Part shown: one piece after another, positions 40,604-56,216 of the stretch
How positions within the stretch are numbered: the stretch's first letter is position 1
Layout: each line of letters starts with the position of its first letter
Assembly: GCA_021613535.1 (NCBI GenBank)
Contig: CP075494.1
Span: forward strand, 12,152,001 to 12,216,000
Source of the DNA: Adineta vaga
Taxonomy: Eukaryota > Rotifera
Direction: 5' to 3'
DNA: 64,000 nucleotides
Position numbers and translations under genes: made by a program
The notes under the pieces: generated by a model
Database searches by the model: none
Told to the model about the DNA's origin: nothing
Seen by the model: only the letters and a program-made list of their open reading frames with translations

Positions 40604-41561
40604 TTAAGCATTTGGTGCAAGAAGACGACGAACAACTGGATCATTTTTACATCTAATTAGAAAGAAAAAGCATTGAAAAACAAATTTTCTCTTTTCTTTT
40701 ACCCAGCAATGAATTCTTGTTTGTTTAATTTCTTATCACCACCAACATCAAGTTTAGCAATAATTTCAGCAGCACGTTTCTTTGGTTCATTATCGCCTTT
40801 ACGATTTGTTTCACCAACAAGATCATACTAAAAACGAATAACAATGTTCAAGATTCACATGATAAAAATGAATCATTTACCATAGCTGAAATCAATGCAG
40901 TTAATTCCTTTTGATCAATTTGTCCATCGCCAGAAATATCATACCTATTCGAAAATCAAATCAATATATATCAATGAAAATCTTTTCTAGATTTACATAT
41001 CAAAAGCGAGTTCAAGTCGATCATTTAAATCTCCTTGACTTGTAGCTGCAATAGCTAAAAGAAATTCATCAAAATCAATTGTACCATCATTATTCGCATC
41101 GAATGTAGCAAATGCATATCTAAAATTTGTCGAAAAATAAATAAATGAACAATAATAAACAAAGAAAAATAATCATTTACTTGCAAAATGAATCAGCTTT
41201 GCCATTGGGATAAAATTGTTTATAAACTTCAACGAATTTCTTCTTATCTAATTTACCAGTAGGACAATCACGAAGAAAACCCTAAGAAAACGAAAATTTG
41301 TGAACTGATCAATCATCTATTGTAAAAACACATACAGCATGCCATTCACAAATTTCTACAAGATAGAATAGATAAGAAAGATGATTTCAAAAGAAATATG
41401 CTACCTTTTTCAGAATATTTTGTATTTGCTTTGAGCATAGCAATTTCTATAGATAAGAAAAAGTAGTCCCTTGAGACGATGTATAAAATTCAAATTTTAT
41501 AGAAACCTCTTGCTGTAAGTTCCGTTGAAACTTTGCCTTTTTTACCAGCTTTGTTACCCAT
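40604..41561 (-). CDS. Neuronal calcium sensor family EF-hand protein
   Basis: A calcium-dependent switch of the recoverin/NCS-1/neurocalcin family. The start at 41561 gives MGNKAGKKGKVSTELT; Gly2 in MGNK fits an N-myristoylation signal. Several very short exons follow (EIAMLKANTKYSEK, then EICEWHA), then the family core GFLRDCPTGKLDKKKF, where EF-1 is disabled by CPTG as in all members. EF-2 is DANNDGTIDFDE and EF-3 is DISGDGQIDQKE, both with complete ligand patterns. EF-4 (DVGGDKKLNKQE) has Gly at position 3 and may bind weakly. It ends RRLLAPNA with the stop at 40604-40606. The separation from NCS-1, hippocalcin and others is not clear enough to assign a gene name. Confidence 0.9.
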
Positions 41562-42561
41562 TGTAAATAAATTTGAAAATTTACGAGAAGACAAAAACGA
41601 TTTAAAGTATCGAATAGTACGAAACTCGCTGTTGAAGTTACGAATATTTATACCTAGACGAAAAACAAAATGAGAGAGTAAATAAGAGAAAACCGAAAAA
41701 AAAAGAAGAAAGAAAGTAATGAAAACATTTGTTACGTGTCACTATGCGATGACAAAAAGAAAAAGAAACTTGAAGAATTTAAACAAATATGTGTCCAAAA
41801 ATATTTCAAGATAGGAATTCAGTTGAAACAGTTATTTTCTTTTAAACCAGCAAAAAAGTATCGAATATACGAATTCATCTTACTACAAATTTTCCTTTTA
41901 GAAATGAAAACACTTCGAATACCAATCATTTTGACTCATGATAATGATTGTTTCACTGTTCTTGTAGTTCTTTATCAATGGTGGAATATATGTGCTCTGA
42001 TTGTCTTATTATTGAATGAAACGTACATTTGAGAAGGAAAAAAAAACACCCATCTATAAAAAGAATTTCGTTTTTATTCATGATGGCTAATAAACACGAA
42101 CAAACATCAAGTATGTTTATTTAAACTGTCAAGAGAAAAACAACGATTATTCATATGAAATCATTCACGTATGGGAAACTTTTCTCTTTTGATACCAAGG
42201 TTTATTTTGATGAAATCCTGATAAGGCGAGATTTACTTTCTCTCGTGTGGAGAGAAAAAGGTTGATAAAAGTAAGTATCAACAAGAAAAATATAATATAT
42301 ATCCACAATCGAGAATTAATTTATGAAACAAATCAACCATTTTACATTAAGTTGATAAAAGCACTAATTAACTAATAGAACCATAAGCCATACAAATTTC
42401 TATGAAAAATTCGAATTTAATATGAATTCATAGGATACAATATCGATTTGATTACTCTTCTATAGAATTTATTATTATTATTATTATACATAGAAAGAAA
42501 AAGTTCCAATGCAGATTTGTATTCTTACTGAAATGACAATATAGGAAAACTTATCATCAAT
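41562..42561. other. Intergenic, no gene recognised
   Basis: Upstream region of the calcium sensor and downstream region of the glutamate receptor, both minus strand. The open frame 41736-42032 looks like chance. An ATT repeat lies near 42468-42486. Confidence 0.4.
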
Positions 42562-47486
<4,925 letters not shown>

Positions 47487-47730
47487 ATATATATAGACGC
47501 ATACGCTTGTTACGTGTTTCTTCCAACAACTTTGCCACTAATTCTAATTAGTTTCTATTAAACATGTGAAGGAATAGACTTATTTAAAAATGTTTATGAT
47601 AACACGTATATTAACTGTTAGAAAAAAAAAGAAAGAATTGAGTAAACTTGTCGACACAAGACAAGCAAATGAGCGACAATGATGATAACGAGAGAAGGCG
47701 ATCGACTTTCTCGTCTCCCTTCTTCCCTCC

Positions 47731-47758
47731 TTCTCTCTCTCTCTCTCTCTCTCTCTCT
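47731..47758. repeat. CT dinucleotide microsatellite
   Basis: About fourteen uninterrupted CT units, continuing into further CT-rich sequence to about 47800. This explains the Arg/Glu- and Leu/Ser-repeat open frames on the two strands. Confidence 0.9.
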
Positions 47759-50238
47759 TCTTTCTTCTTTTATTCCCTCTCTCTCTCTTTCATCTTCTTT
47801 TCGTCGCCCGTCATTGACAAGTTTTAACAATAATCACGCTCGCTTGGTCGCTCACGTATGCTTATAAAGAGAAAGGGAAATAACAGAAGAAGTAAGCAGT
47901 AACATATAAAAAAAAGAAAGAAAGGAAAGTGAAAAAAATCCGAAAGACTAACAAGAGCTTTTCTATTTCTAAATATATATATCTTCGTATCTCTCTACGA
48001 GCTGTTCCTGATAAGATATTCATCAGTGCAAGTAACTCACCCCTACTAATCATGCTCATTTTATCATCAGAGTTAATCCCCGACTTTTCTGTCATTATTT
48101 AGTTTAATGATCACATTGTCAAAGACAGATGCAATCTAACATCAAATTTGTTCTGTTTATTAATTATAAGACTTATGCTAATCAATTTCACGAATCTTCT
48201 TCTTTTTTTTCTACTTTAAGAAGAGTCGACTGAGAAGGAACAACTTCTTAATTTGACAAAAAAAAAGAAAAGAAGTCGAGTCTCCTTTGTTTAAAACTGA
48301 GGCATGTTATTTACTTTTTAAGATTACATTTATTATGAAAATGGAATATTAAATGCAAAGAACTGCACAAGAAGAGAGAACTCATCGTTTTTCTTATCGT
48401 ATGATACATCAAACAATATGTTCATATTAGTTTTGTTTGGAAAAATCTCTCTTCCTAAAGTAGAACTATTCAATGAACGGTAAAAGAAAATAGAATAATA
48501 TAATTAGATTGTTTTAGAAGAGCTCTTTTCCTTCTGGAGTATTACTCCAGATTATTGATTAAAATTTGTAATGTGGAAAAGAAAGAAAAGTCGAAGAAAT
48601 AGGTTTGCTATTATTTATTAGAAAATATACTATTCCGAAAGAATAAAACAAAAAAAAAAAGAAGAAAATTACGTTTTGTTTTCAGACTGTTCCTTTTCTC
48701 AAAAGGAAGTGTTTGCGTGCTCGTACACAATTCTTGTTTGATTAATAATAGAAGACAAAGACTTAACTTGTCTCAAAGATCTTTTTGATTACATTTATTT
48801 CAAGACGATTATTTTCCATATCAATTCAACATATTAATTAAATTTTCTCTATTACTATCAATAATAAAGAAAATTCGATTATGACAATCACTGGATCAAC
48901 TCATTTTTCATAGGTAAAAGTGACATATTCAATGAAATAACTCCAATGACAAATTCTTCTTTATCAGGCATAGAATTTCATTAAGAAAAGCAGAGAAAAT
49001 GAAGATCATCTTTGCAAAGTAAAAATCATACTTATTTATTTTGAAATGTTTTTTTTTATTCTCCTATAAGAGTGTGAATCATTATTTATTAATTTTGTTA
49101 AAGTATTTCCGAAAATGTCGATCAGTTTTTTTTATTCTAATAATTTTAGTTAAAAGCCCTTTAGGCTCTATAATAGTGAGACATTGATTACCGTTTAATA
49201 GAATCGCGAGAGATTTTTGCTGAACAATACATAAAATAGCTATCGATATTTCCGAACTTGTCAAAAACATCGAGAAAATAACTCGGAATTGCTATTGAAA
49301 GTCAAAATGAAATAAAGACAATAATATATAAACAAATAAATAAAGGCTAATTCAATATTCGCAAAAATTATTCTAATATGTACGAAACTACGTAAATCAA
49401 ATAGAATTTTAAAATTATGATTGAAATAAATAAAATTAATAATTCAAAACCTTCGTCACAATGTGTGTCTTGTAGCAATTAGAAAGAAAGAAAAAAACTT
49501 TCGTTGCGAGCAGGACGATCTTACCGAAATCAATAGGAGAGAAATGGTGTGCACTTTCGGATATTATCTGTGACAGAAAGACAACCATCCTTTCAGATCA
49601 ATAGAGCACATTCATCGATCAGAAGAATTATCCACTTGAATAAACATGATTTTCTTCTTTTTTTTTGTTTGTTAGGTCCTTCTCAATATCTGAGAATCTA
49701 TACGCTAATTATTACCTAGAAAATCTCTCGATTGTTACTGATTTGAATGAAACGTATGAGATATAGTCGATCGTTGTTGTTTAAAACTTATTTATGATAT
49801 GAATGAAAAATATAGTAATTCATATAGTTTTCGAGAATTATCATAAATTCTTTCTAGAATGAATCGCATTTAAGAACAAATTATTGTTGTTATCAAAACT
49901 AAATATCTTAACTAGTTGATTACCAGCAATGATGATTATAATCTCGGCAGAGACATTTTCTTTTGATACTATTAATAGTATATAACAACTCAGTTTTTTT
50001 TAGCAGTTTGAATATTTACGATCGAATGCATTAATACAAATACAAATAACAAAATTTTCAACAATTGAAGCGCCTATTGTAGTTAAGGACGCCAATATAC
50101 AAAGACATTCTCTTACCGAATGAATAGAATATTTGCACGTTGTAAAGAACAACTAATCGAAAATCAACGATAATAAATAATTGAAAAACGTTCGACGGAA
50201 ATAACCTACATTTTATACGACGATTCTTACGGTTGATA

Positions 50239-50266
50239 ATATATATATATATATATATATATATCG
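50239..50266. repeat. AT dinucleotide microsatellite
   Basis: About fourteen uninterrupted AT units in an AT-rich spacer. Confidence 0.9.
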
Positions 50267-50486
50267 AAGTTTTAGATAAATTATTTCAGTAGAGATTTTA
50301 TATATCGATGCAGTGTTCGATACTTAACGAATAGCTGATAAGCAGAGTCAATACAGACATGTAATATCTACGTTCCTCTCTAATTATAAGAATAAGAAAT
50401 TACATATGAAAGTGAAATATCTGATGTCTTTAATACTTAATATACAAAATTCTAGTTAATTAACAATGTACAAAGAAAAGAGTATT

Positions 50487-50795
50487 TTATCGACGTTGAA
50501 CTGGATATGATGGTGGACTTCGACTTCGATCCCGACGATAACGATTATCATGAGAATAGTTGTTATATTGTCGTTGTTGATGATGATATCGATTGTGATT
50601 GTTCTGACGATATCGTTGATTTCGATAATTATTTCTATCATCATCCCAATCATCAAGTATAGGAGGTGTTTTTGAATGTGATTCAGCCATTTGAATATAT
50701 TCTTTATCTTCATCAGTATAACGTTTTGTAAATAGTTTATTCAACATAACCAATTCTTCAATTGTAGAAACTTTGTTACATTTATTTTCTTCCAT
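50487..50795 (-). CDS. RAMAC: RAMAC, activator of mRNA cap methyltransferase
   Basis: A small single-exon protein of 102 residues. Family knowledge: RAMAC (RAM, formerly FAM103A1) binds and activates RNMT, which methylates the mRNA cap guanine N7. The N-terminal activation segment is recognisable: LFTKRYTDEDKEYIQ corresponds to MFASRFTENDKEYQE, and TPPILDDWDDD to SPPIVEEWNSR. The rest is Asn/Arg/Tyr/Gln-rich (YRQNNHNRYHHQQRQYNN), matching the RNA-binding tail of the family, and it ends in RDRSRSPPSYPVQRR. Length is close to the 118 residues of the human protein. It lies head-to-head with the dynein light chain gene, with 146 bases between the start codons. Confidence 0.85.
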   Translation of the reverse strand: MEENKCNKVSTIEELVMLNKLFTKRYTDEDKEYIQMAESHSKTPPILDDWDDDRNNYRNQRYRQNNHNRYHHQQRQYNNYSHDNRYRRDRSRSPPSYPVQRR

Positions 50796-50941
50796 AATTA
50801 TTATTATTATCTGAAAGATATGGATGGTAAGAAATGGCTATTTAACTCTTAAAATTTCAAAATATACGATCTTGACAGTATACATGACAACGATATCTTT
50901 CGTCAACAATACAACCTACCTTTTTCGTTTTTTCTTTTGCA
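50796..50941. promoter_or_regulatory. Putative bidirectional promoter RAMAC / DNALI1
   Basis: Only 146 bases separate the two divergent start codons, so both promoters and leaders must share this stretch unless a distant untranslated exon exists. A possible CAG or AG acceptor is not obvious on either side. Confidence 0.5.
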
Positions 50942-51592
50942 ATGAAAAAATTTCAAACATCATTTGATAAAACAAAACGCGAGATGAATCGTAAAACTCA
51001 GTTAACATTAGGTCGTCATGAGGATCAAACATTTATTCCTTCCACTATACCAAGTACAAATGAAGATGTTCGACAATTAGAAGAAGAATTTCATAAAGTA
51101 TTATACAAGGATTATGCCTTAGAAACTGGTCTTTGTCCAAAACGTCGTCGTATCTATGATGATCTATTTAATGAATTAATTCGAATTACCAAAGTTCAAT
51201 GTATGGAACGTGGTCTTCTTCTCGAACGAGTTAAAAATGAATATACGCAATGGATGAACACGTATGAAGAATTATATCCAAGTAGTATTGCTTATGGTAT
51301 AAGACAATATCTATATCGAATGGAAGAAAAGAAGAAATTAGAAGCTGAAATCAATAATTTAGAAAGTCAATGTCAACAATTACGTGATGAACTTGAAAAA
51401 GAATCTGTCAAATTTCAAGAATTAAGTGAACAAGTCAATCATCCGAATAGAAATGAAAGTAATGAACAACGTGTTCTAAAGAGTAATGTTCGAACTTTAC
51501 AAACAACGAAGAAGAGAATTCGACAGAATTTGGAAAATACACTAAATCAATTATTAGCATCGCCTATTTTTCTTGGAGAATCGGATATTTAA
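50942..51592 (+). CDS. DNALI1: Axonemal dynein light intermediate chain p28
   Basis: A single-exon gene of 216 residues for a subunit of inner-arm axonemal dyneins (p28 in Chlamydomonas, DNALI1 in mammals) needed for ciliary beating. The family core is clear: ETGLCPKRRRIYDDLFNELI, VQCMERGLLLERVKNEY, TYEELYPSSIAYGIRQYL. A C-terminal coiled coil follows (EEKKKLEAEINNLESQCQQL). The N-terminal part before the core is shorter than in mammals (about 258-280 residues in total). It converges with the Asterix gene, with about 106 bases between the two stop codons. Confidence 0.9.
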   Translation: MKKFQTSFDKTKREMNRKTQLTLGRHEDQTFIPSTIPSTNEDVRQLEEEFHKVLYKDYALETGLCPKRRRIYDDLFNELIRITKVQCMERGLLLERVKNEYTQWMNTYEELYPSSIAYGIRQYLYRMEEKKKLEAEINNLESQCQQLRDELEKESVKFQELSEQVNHPNRNESNEQRVLKSNVRTLQTTKKRIRQNLENTLNQLLASPIFLGESDI

Positions 51593-51698
51593 TAGAAAGA
51601 AAACAATATACGATACAAAAACAATGTTTGTTTTACTTTTATTTTTTAGTGGAACATAAACAAACAGATAAATGAATAGCATGAAAATCGAATGTTTT

Positions 51699-52238
51699 CT
51701 ATTGCATAAAGGGTATTGTCATTGGTGCTGGATTTTGCATGTAAGTAACGACAACTGCGGAGATTGAAAGCCTAAAGAAAGATTTCGATTAGCAATAGAT
51801 ATTAGAATCTCTACAACACAATAAACAAAGATTTGTTGATACATACATAAAACTACTAAGAACTTGTTTAGCATCATCAGTCGTTCGAGAATTGGCAAAA
51901 CCAACTAATGCTAAGAAAGAAACAAATAATTGATAATAGATAAATACTTTTGATTGAATAGTTTTACCAGCAAATATTGCTACCCATGCACACCATTTTA
52001 TCTAGAATTTATTCATAAAAACTTTCTTATTATCATATCAAATAACTTACTTTAAGCATTAATGAACACATAGAAAAGATCATACCCATTAAATTCATAT
52101 AATCAGGCAATGCATCATCTATTTGGGTAATTAATGCGGGTCGAAATCTTGCAAAACAAAAGTTTAAATGAAATTTCCGTAACTATCCAATGAAAAATAG
52201 TCCTACCTATGAACACGAGCTGGTCGACGATTATCCAT
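51699..52238 (-). CDS. WDR83OS: PAT complex subunit Asterix
   Basis: A small ER membrane protein. Family knowledge: Asterix pairs with CCDC47 in the PAT complex, an intramembrane chaperone for multi-pass proteins. Five short exons, starting at 52238 ([11 protein letters not shown]), join to give [67 protein letters not shown]. These match the highly conserved family (PDYMNLLGMIFSMCGLMLK, NSRSSEDTKQMMSSFM, LSISAVVMSYLQNPQPM) almost throughout. It ends FMQ with the stop at 51699-51701. Exon phases were checked for the joins. Full length. Confidence 0.93.
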
Positions 52239-53351
52239 TGTTATAATAATAGAATCACAAAAAAGTTCAACGAAACGAAACGAACCGAACCGTACACGAA
52301 CATTGTTTACTTTTTTATTGGTGTATGACAATAAACTATCTCCTAATCATATCGATAGATGGTGCTTGATTATAGAACATCAAATAGATAATCCTTCATT
52401 CGGAAGCGATAGTGTAGTAGCGGATGAATGAGATTTGCAGAAGAAAAACTTCGTTTTGAATAGGATGATTGAGTTTTTGTAGTCTTTCTTTTCAATGCTG
52501 TTTTTTTGCACACAATGATACAATATTTTGATAAGATCTCGACAATTGAACATTTGTTTTGTTGATTATAATTTTCATGTGAAAAACAACTACTCTATCT
52601 ACTAAACGAATCCATCAGATGAACTTTGAAGAATTAAACGAGATACTATGTTCGCGTAGTACGTAGATAACATATCTCATCTGTGCTCAGTTTAATTAAA
52701 GAAATATGATTAATTAGTTTCTATAACCTTGAAAAGATAAAGAACCTGTTATTATTCGAAGAGAAAAGAGAAAGTCTCTACGACCTTAGTGTATGATTTT
52801 ACAGTTTTCCTTGTGGTAAAATCTTTTACGAGTAATTTATAAACCTTATCGAACGATAATTTCTAAAAATTTACCAAAAAATACAAATTTTCTATGTATA
52901 TTTCAAAGGTGACTTAATTATTAATCATATATTACACGATAGACATATTCTTCCAATCAAGGTTATCATTGCTTATCGAATAGAATAATGTGACTGGCGA
53001 AGGTTGTTTTTCCTCCGCTATGCGATAATAGCTCAAAATATTATTTTTTTTCACCTATCTAATACTTATCATAACACGTAGAAAAACAATTCTGAGTCTT
53101 TTTTTTCTCATTTAAGTATTGTCACTTCATACATTATATTTTGTTTTTGTTGATACACTACTCGGCATGCATGAATAATTACCCATATAGAAGCTGTCTG
53201 TGGTTTCTCCTTGGCCATTATTTTAGCATACTATTACATTGATTTTCATATTATTCTCTCGTTTTTTTTTCATCAATAAAACTGACAAGGCGTATACATA
53301 GTTACAATCGGACAGTGTATGAAATAAAGCTCTATTCTATTCGAATATCAT
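52239..53351. other. Intergenic, divergent promoters
   Basis: AT-rich spacer upstream of both Asterix (-) and the claudin-like gene (+). No coding exon seen. Confidence 0.45.
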
Positions 53352-54343
53352 ATGGATTCTTCTAGTAGATGGAAAATTTTACTCATTGCTGGAATTGTTC
53401 TTTCATTAGTTGCTTTCATCCTCGGTAAGAATTTGAAAACAAATATTATTCAAAGTAATTCCTATGAATTGATTATATCTGATTAGGTTGGATCGGTTTT
53501 AGTGTACCTGATTGGCATACATTTAAACGTTTCAGTGGATCTATTACGGAATATTATGGTCTATGGGCATACTGTCAAGAACAAACACCTCTATATGATA
53601 CAGTTTGTCAACGATGGTCAACAGCTGAAAGTCAAGTATTCAATGGAACACGTCCGAATTTTATTAGTACTTCGCAAGGTCTAATAACGACAGGAATGAT
53701 CTTACTTTCATTAGGTCTTCTTGCAGCAATAGCTGCTGCATTGTTGCCTCTCTTGGCATTCTTAGCTGCCGTTCTAGCTTTAATGGCATTTATATTTCTT
53801 GTTATTGGTCTACCAATATTTGGACGACAATCGAATGACTATTCTAATGTACGAGGTGATTATTACTATAATAAACGTTATGGATTTTGGCTTATGGTAC
53901 CCACAATTGTTTTGGAATTTCTTGCAGCACTCCTATTTTTAGCTGCTGCTTTGTTATATAAAAAATCCGGTTACGGTAATTTAGGAAGTGGTGTTAGTAG
54001 CAAAGCCATAAATATGCGAAATCCAATAATGGGTGGTCAACAAATGCTTGGACCAGCGTACGGATTTAGACCACCTGTACCATTCGTTCCTCGAACAGAA
54101 CCAAGTTTACTTTCACAATATCTTACTCAACGTGTTACACAACCGTATGATCAACCTCCAGCTCTACTTCGAATTGCAAGTAGTTTACCGCAACCATCTA
54201 TTGTTCGTGCGACAGGTGTACCTATCGCACATAATCCAGCGCCTGCTTATTATCGAATTGGAGAACCTGTTGGACCGCCATTTAAACCAATTATAAATCT
54301 AACTGGAGAAACCATCGTTGGTCCTCTTTTACGTACTGCTTAA
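53352..54343 (+). CDS. Claudin-like four-TM protein
   Basis: Two exons, 53352-53424 and 53487-54343, join in phase 1 to give 309 residues. Four hydrophobic segments are seen: residues about 8-26, and three after the first extracellular loop (LLSLGLLAAIAAALLPLL; AFIFLVIGLPIF; VLEFLAALLFLAAALL). The first loop has the claudin/PMP22 signature: a Trp, then GLWAYC, then a second Cys nine residues on in YDTVCQRW. These proteins seal or shape cell contacts in animals. The cytoplasmic tail is long (about 120 residues) and Pro-rich, unlike vertebrate claudins of 200-230 residues. No PDZ ligand at the end (LLRTA). The sub-family is not clear: it could be a Clc-like or lens-fibre-type relative. A poly(A) signal AATAAA lies at 54431. 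Confidence 0.82.
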
Positions 54344-56216
54344 GCTACTTTGTTTCTCATTTTCTTCTTTTTTTTTCTTCTCATAGAACTATATTAACTC
54401 AGGGATAGAGTAATGTTTACTATTCCACAAAATAAATTATCTATTTTGCTGTTTTGTATATATAAAACAATCAGAACATACTCATCAAATTCACTAACAT
54501 AAAAATGTTCAAATCCATTATTATTGAAAAATTCTTGTCGGAACATATAATTTTGTTCTATCTTAATAGATATTTATAGAAAGAAATCATATTAGTAATT
54601 ATTATGCATGTAATGTATCATCGACATTTGTCGTTTTTTTCTCAGTTTCCAAAAGAAAAAAAAACGGAGAGATCAAACAAAAATAAAATGAGCGTGTTAC
54701 TATAATTTAGTATTGTATTTACGTGTAGATATGCCTATCATCAAACAAAGGAAATAGATAGATGACACGAAGGCAGGTCTTTTCCTTGCGTGTATACATA
54801 AAATTTAAAGGTCATCACTCGTAAAATAGAAAGACAGAGAGAGAGAGAGAGAAAAGAAAGCAATGAGCAAAACTATGATTCCCTTTCTGATATCGTTGTA
54901 AATTTTTCTACCATCTTCTCAAATCCATGAGTAAAACTTTAATTGTACAATAAAGAAACATGTATTATCAATTCGGTTAAAACCTTGACTAGTAATAAAG
55001 AGTGAGTATTTTTCTTTTGATTATTGTCAATGTCATTTCTAATGTTCTTTTTCTTTCATCAAATACAATATCTAATTCAGATGGGTTTCAAGAGTCGATC
55101 GTTTTTCTTTTTATCACGTCTGGGAACTGTCATTGAACAAGACAAGTATATTGTTCGACTGAAAAAAATGTATTCTGATTAAACATTGTCTGTATTCATT
55201 ATCTATCACGAAAATTATCATGACTTTTTTTTTAAATTTAATTTACTTCATGTTCATCAAATTCTAGTCAGGTTCTTAGTTTTCTTACTAAATTTATTGT
55301 CTCTTCAAATACTCGAGTTAATTTATGACATTCACGCTCGGAATAGTTTCATTTATATCGATATGTGTGTATAAGAATTATACACTTGACACGTATCATT
55401 ATCGAGAAAGAAATCCGTATGTTAATCTTCAACTGTAAATATATATAATTAAGATATGGCAAGAATATTCATCATTTGTCATATTTTTTTTCTGTCTGTA
55501 AGCAGCATGAAATATATAATAATAAACAAACGTGATGGGCACTAATGGAGTATCTGAATATATATCTATCTCTCAATCCGTTTGTTCGACGAAATATGTT
55601 TAGTGATCAGTAAACTTTTCGTCTCAGTTACATGAAGTGTAATTTCATTTTTACATACACTATTTTTATTTTTGTTGATAGTACTAGAAAATTAGATTAC
55701 CGTCGAAATATCTATCTTCACACGCGCATATTCTTTCTTTTCATTCCATTCGTTTGTATTATTCATAGAAGTTCTTTTTTCTTATGAGGAGAATTGATCA
55801 TCCGACTGCTCCTTTCTTCTCTCTTTCTTTTTCCCTCTCTCTCTTCTCCTTCTCGCTCTTTCTTAATCTTGCGTTGTATCTATTAGAATAATGAAAGAGA
55901 GAAGAAAATAGAAGATAATTTGCCGATGTTTCAATACATGCCATCAGTAAATATTCTTGACACAAACGACACATCATCAAGAATTGACTAGATTGAACAA
56001 CAGCACGTTATCACGTTTTTTTTCGTCTTTATATTCCACCTTTCTTGTCCTATAAATAAAATAATTTCAAAGAAACAATTAGAAAATTCTTCGTACACAT
56101 GCAACAGTTAATAATCGTAAATAATGATATATTAATAGTATTAAAATGAGTTTCGTTGAATACTTGAACATATAGATTTGGATAGGATAGTTTACTTTGT
56201 ATTTTATACTTCTAGA
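54344..56216. other. Intergenic, no gene recognised
   Basis: AT-rich, with a GA repeat near 54835-54855 and a CT-rich stretch near 55825-55860. Open frames at 55186-55374 and 55798-55980 are short and repeat-derived. The right end holds the leader of the aminergic receptor; TTCTAG just before the ATG at 56217 may be a 5'-UTR splice acceptor. Confidence 0.4.

Larger units (their letters stand above)
47487..50486. other. Large intergenic region, no gene recognised
   Basis: About 3 kb. It contains a CT repeat at 47731-47758, A- and T-rich stretches, and a TA repeat at about 50239-50266. Open frames here (for example 47618-47830, 47862-48095, 49082-49270) are products of the repeat or chance. 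It should include the promoter of the glutamate receptor at its left end. Confidence 0.4.

Noticed and set aside
47618-47867. Open frames on both strands with Arg/Glu or Leu/Ser repeats
   Set aside because: Direct product of the CT microsatellite at 47731-47758.
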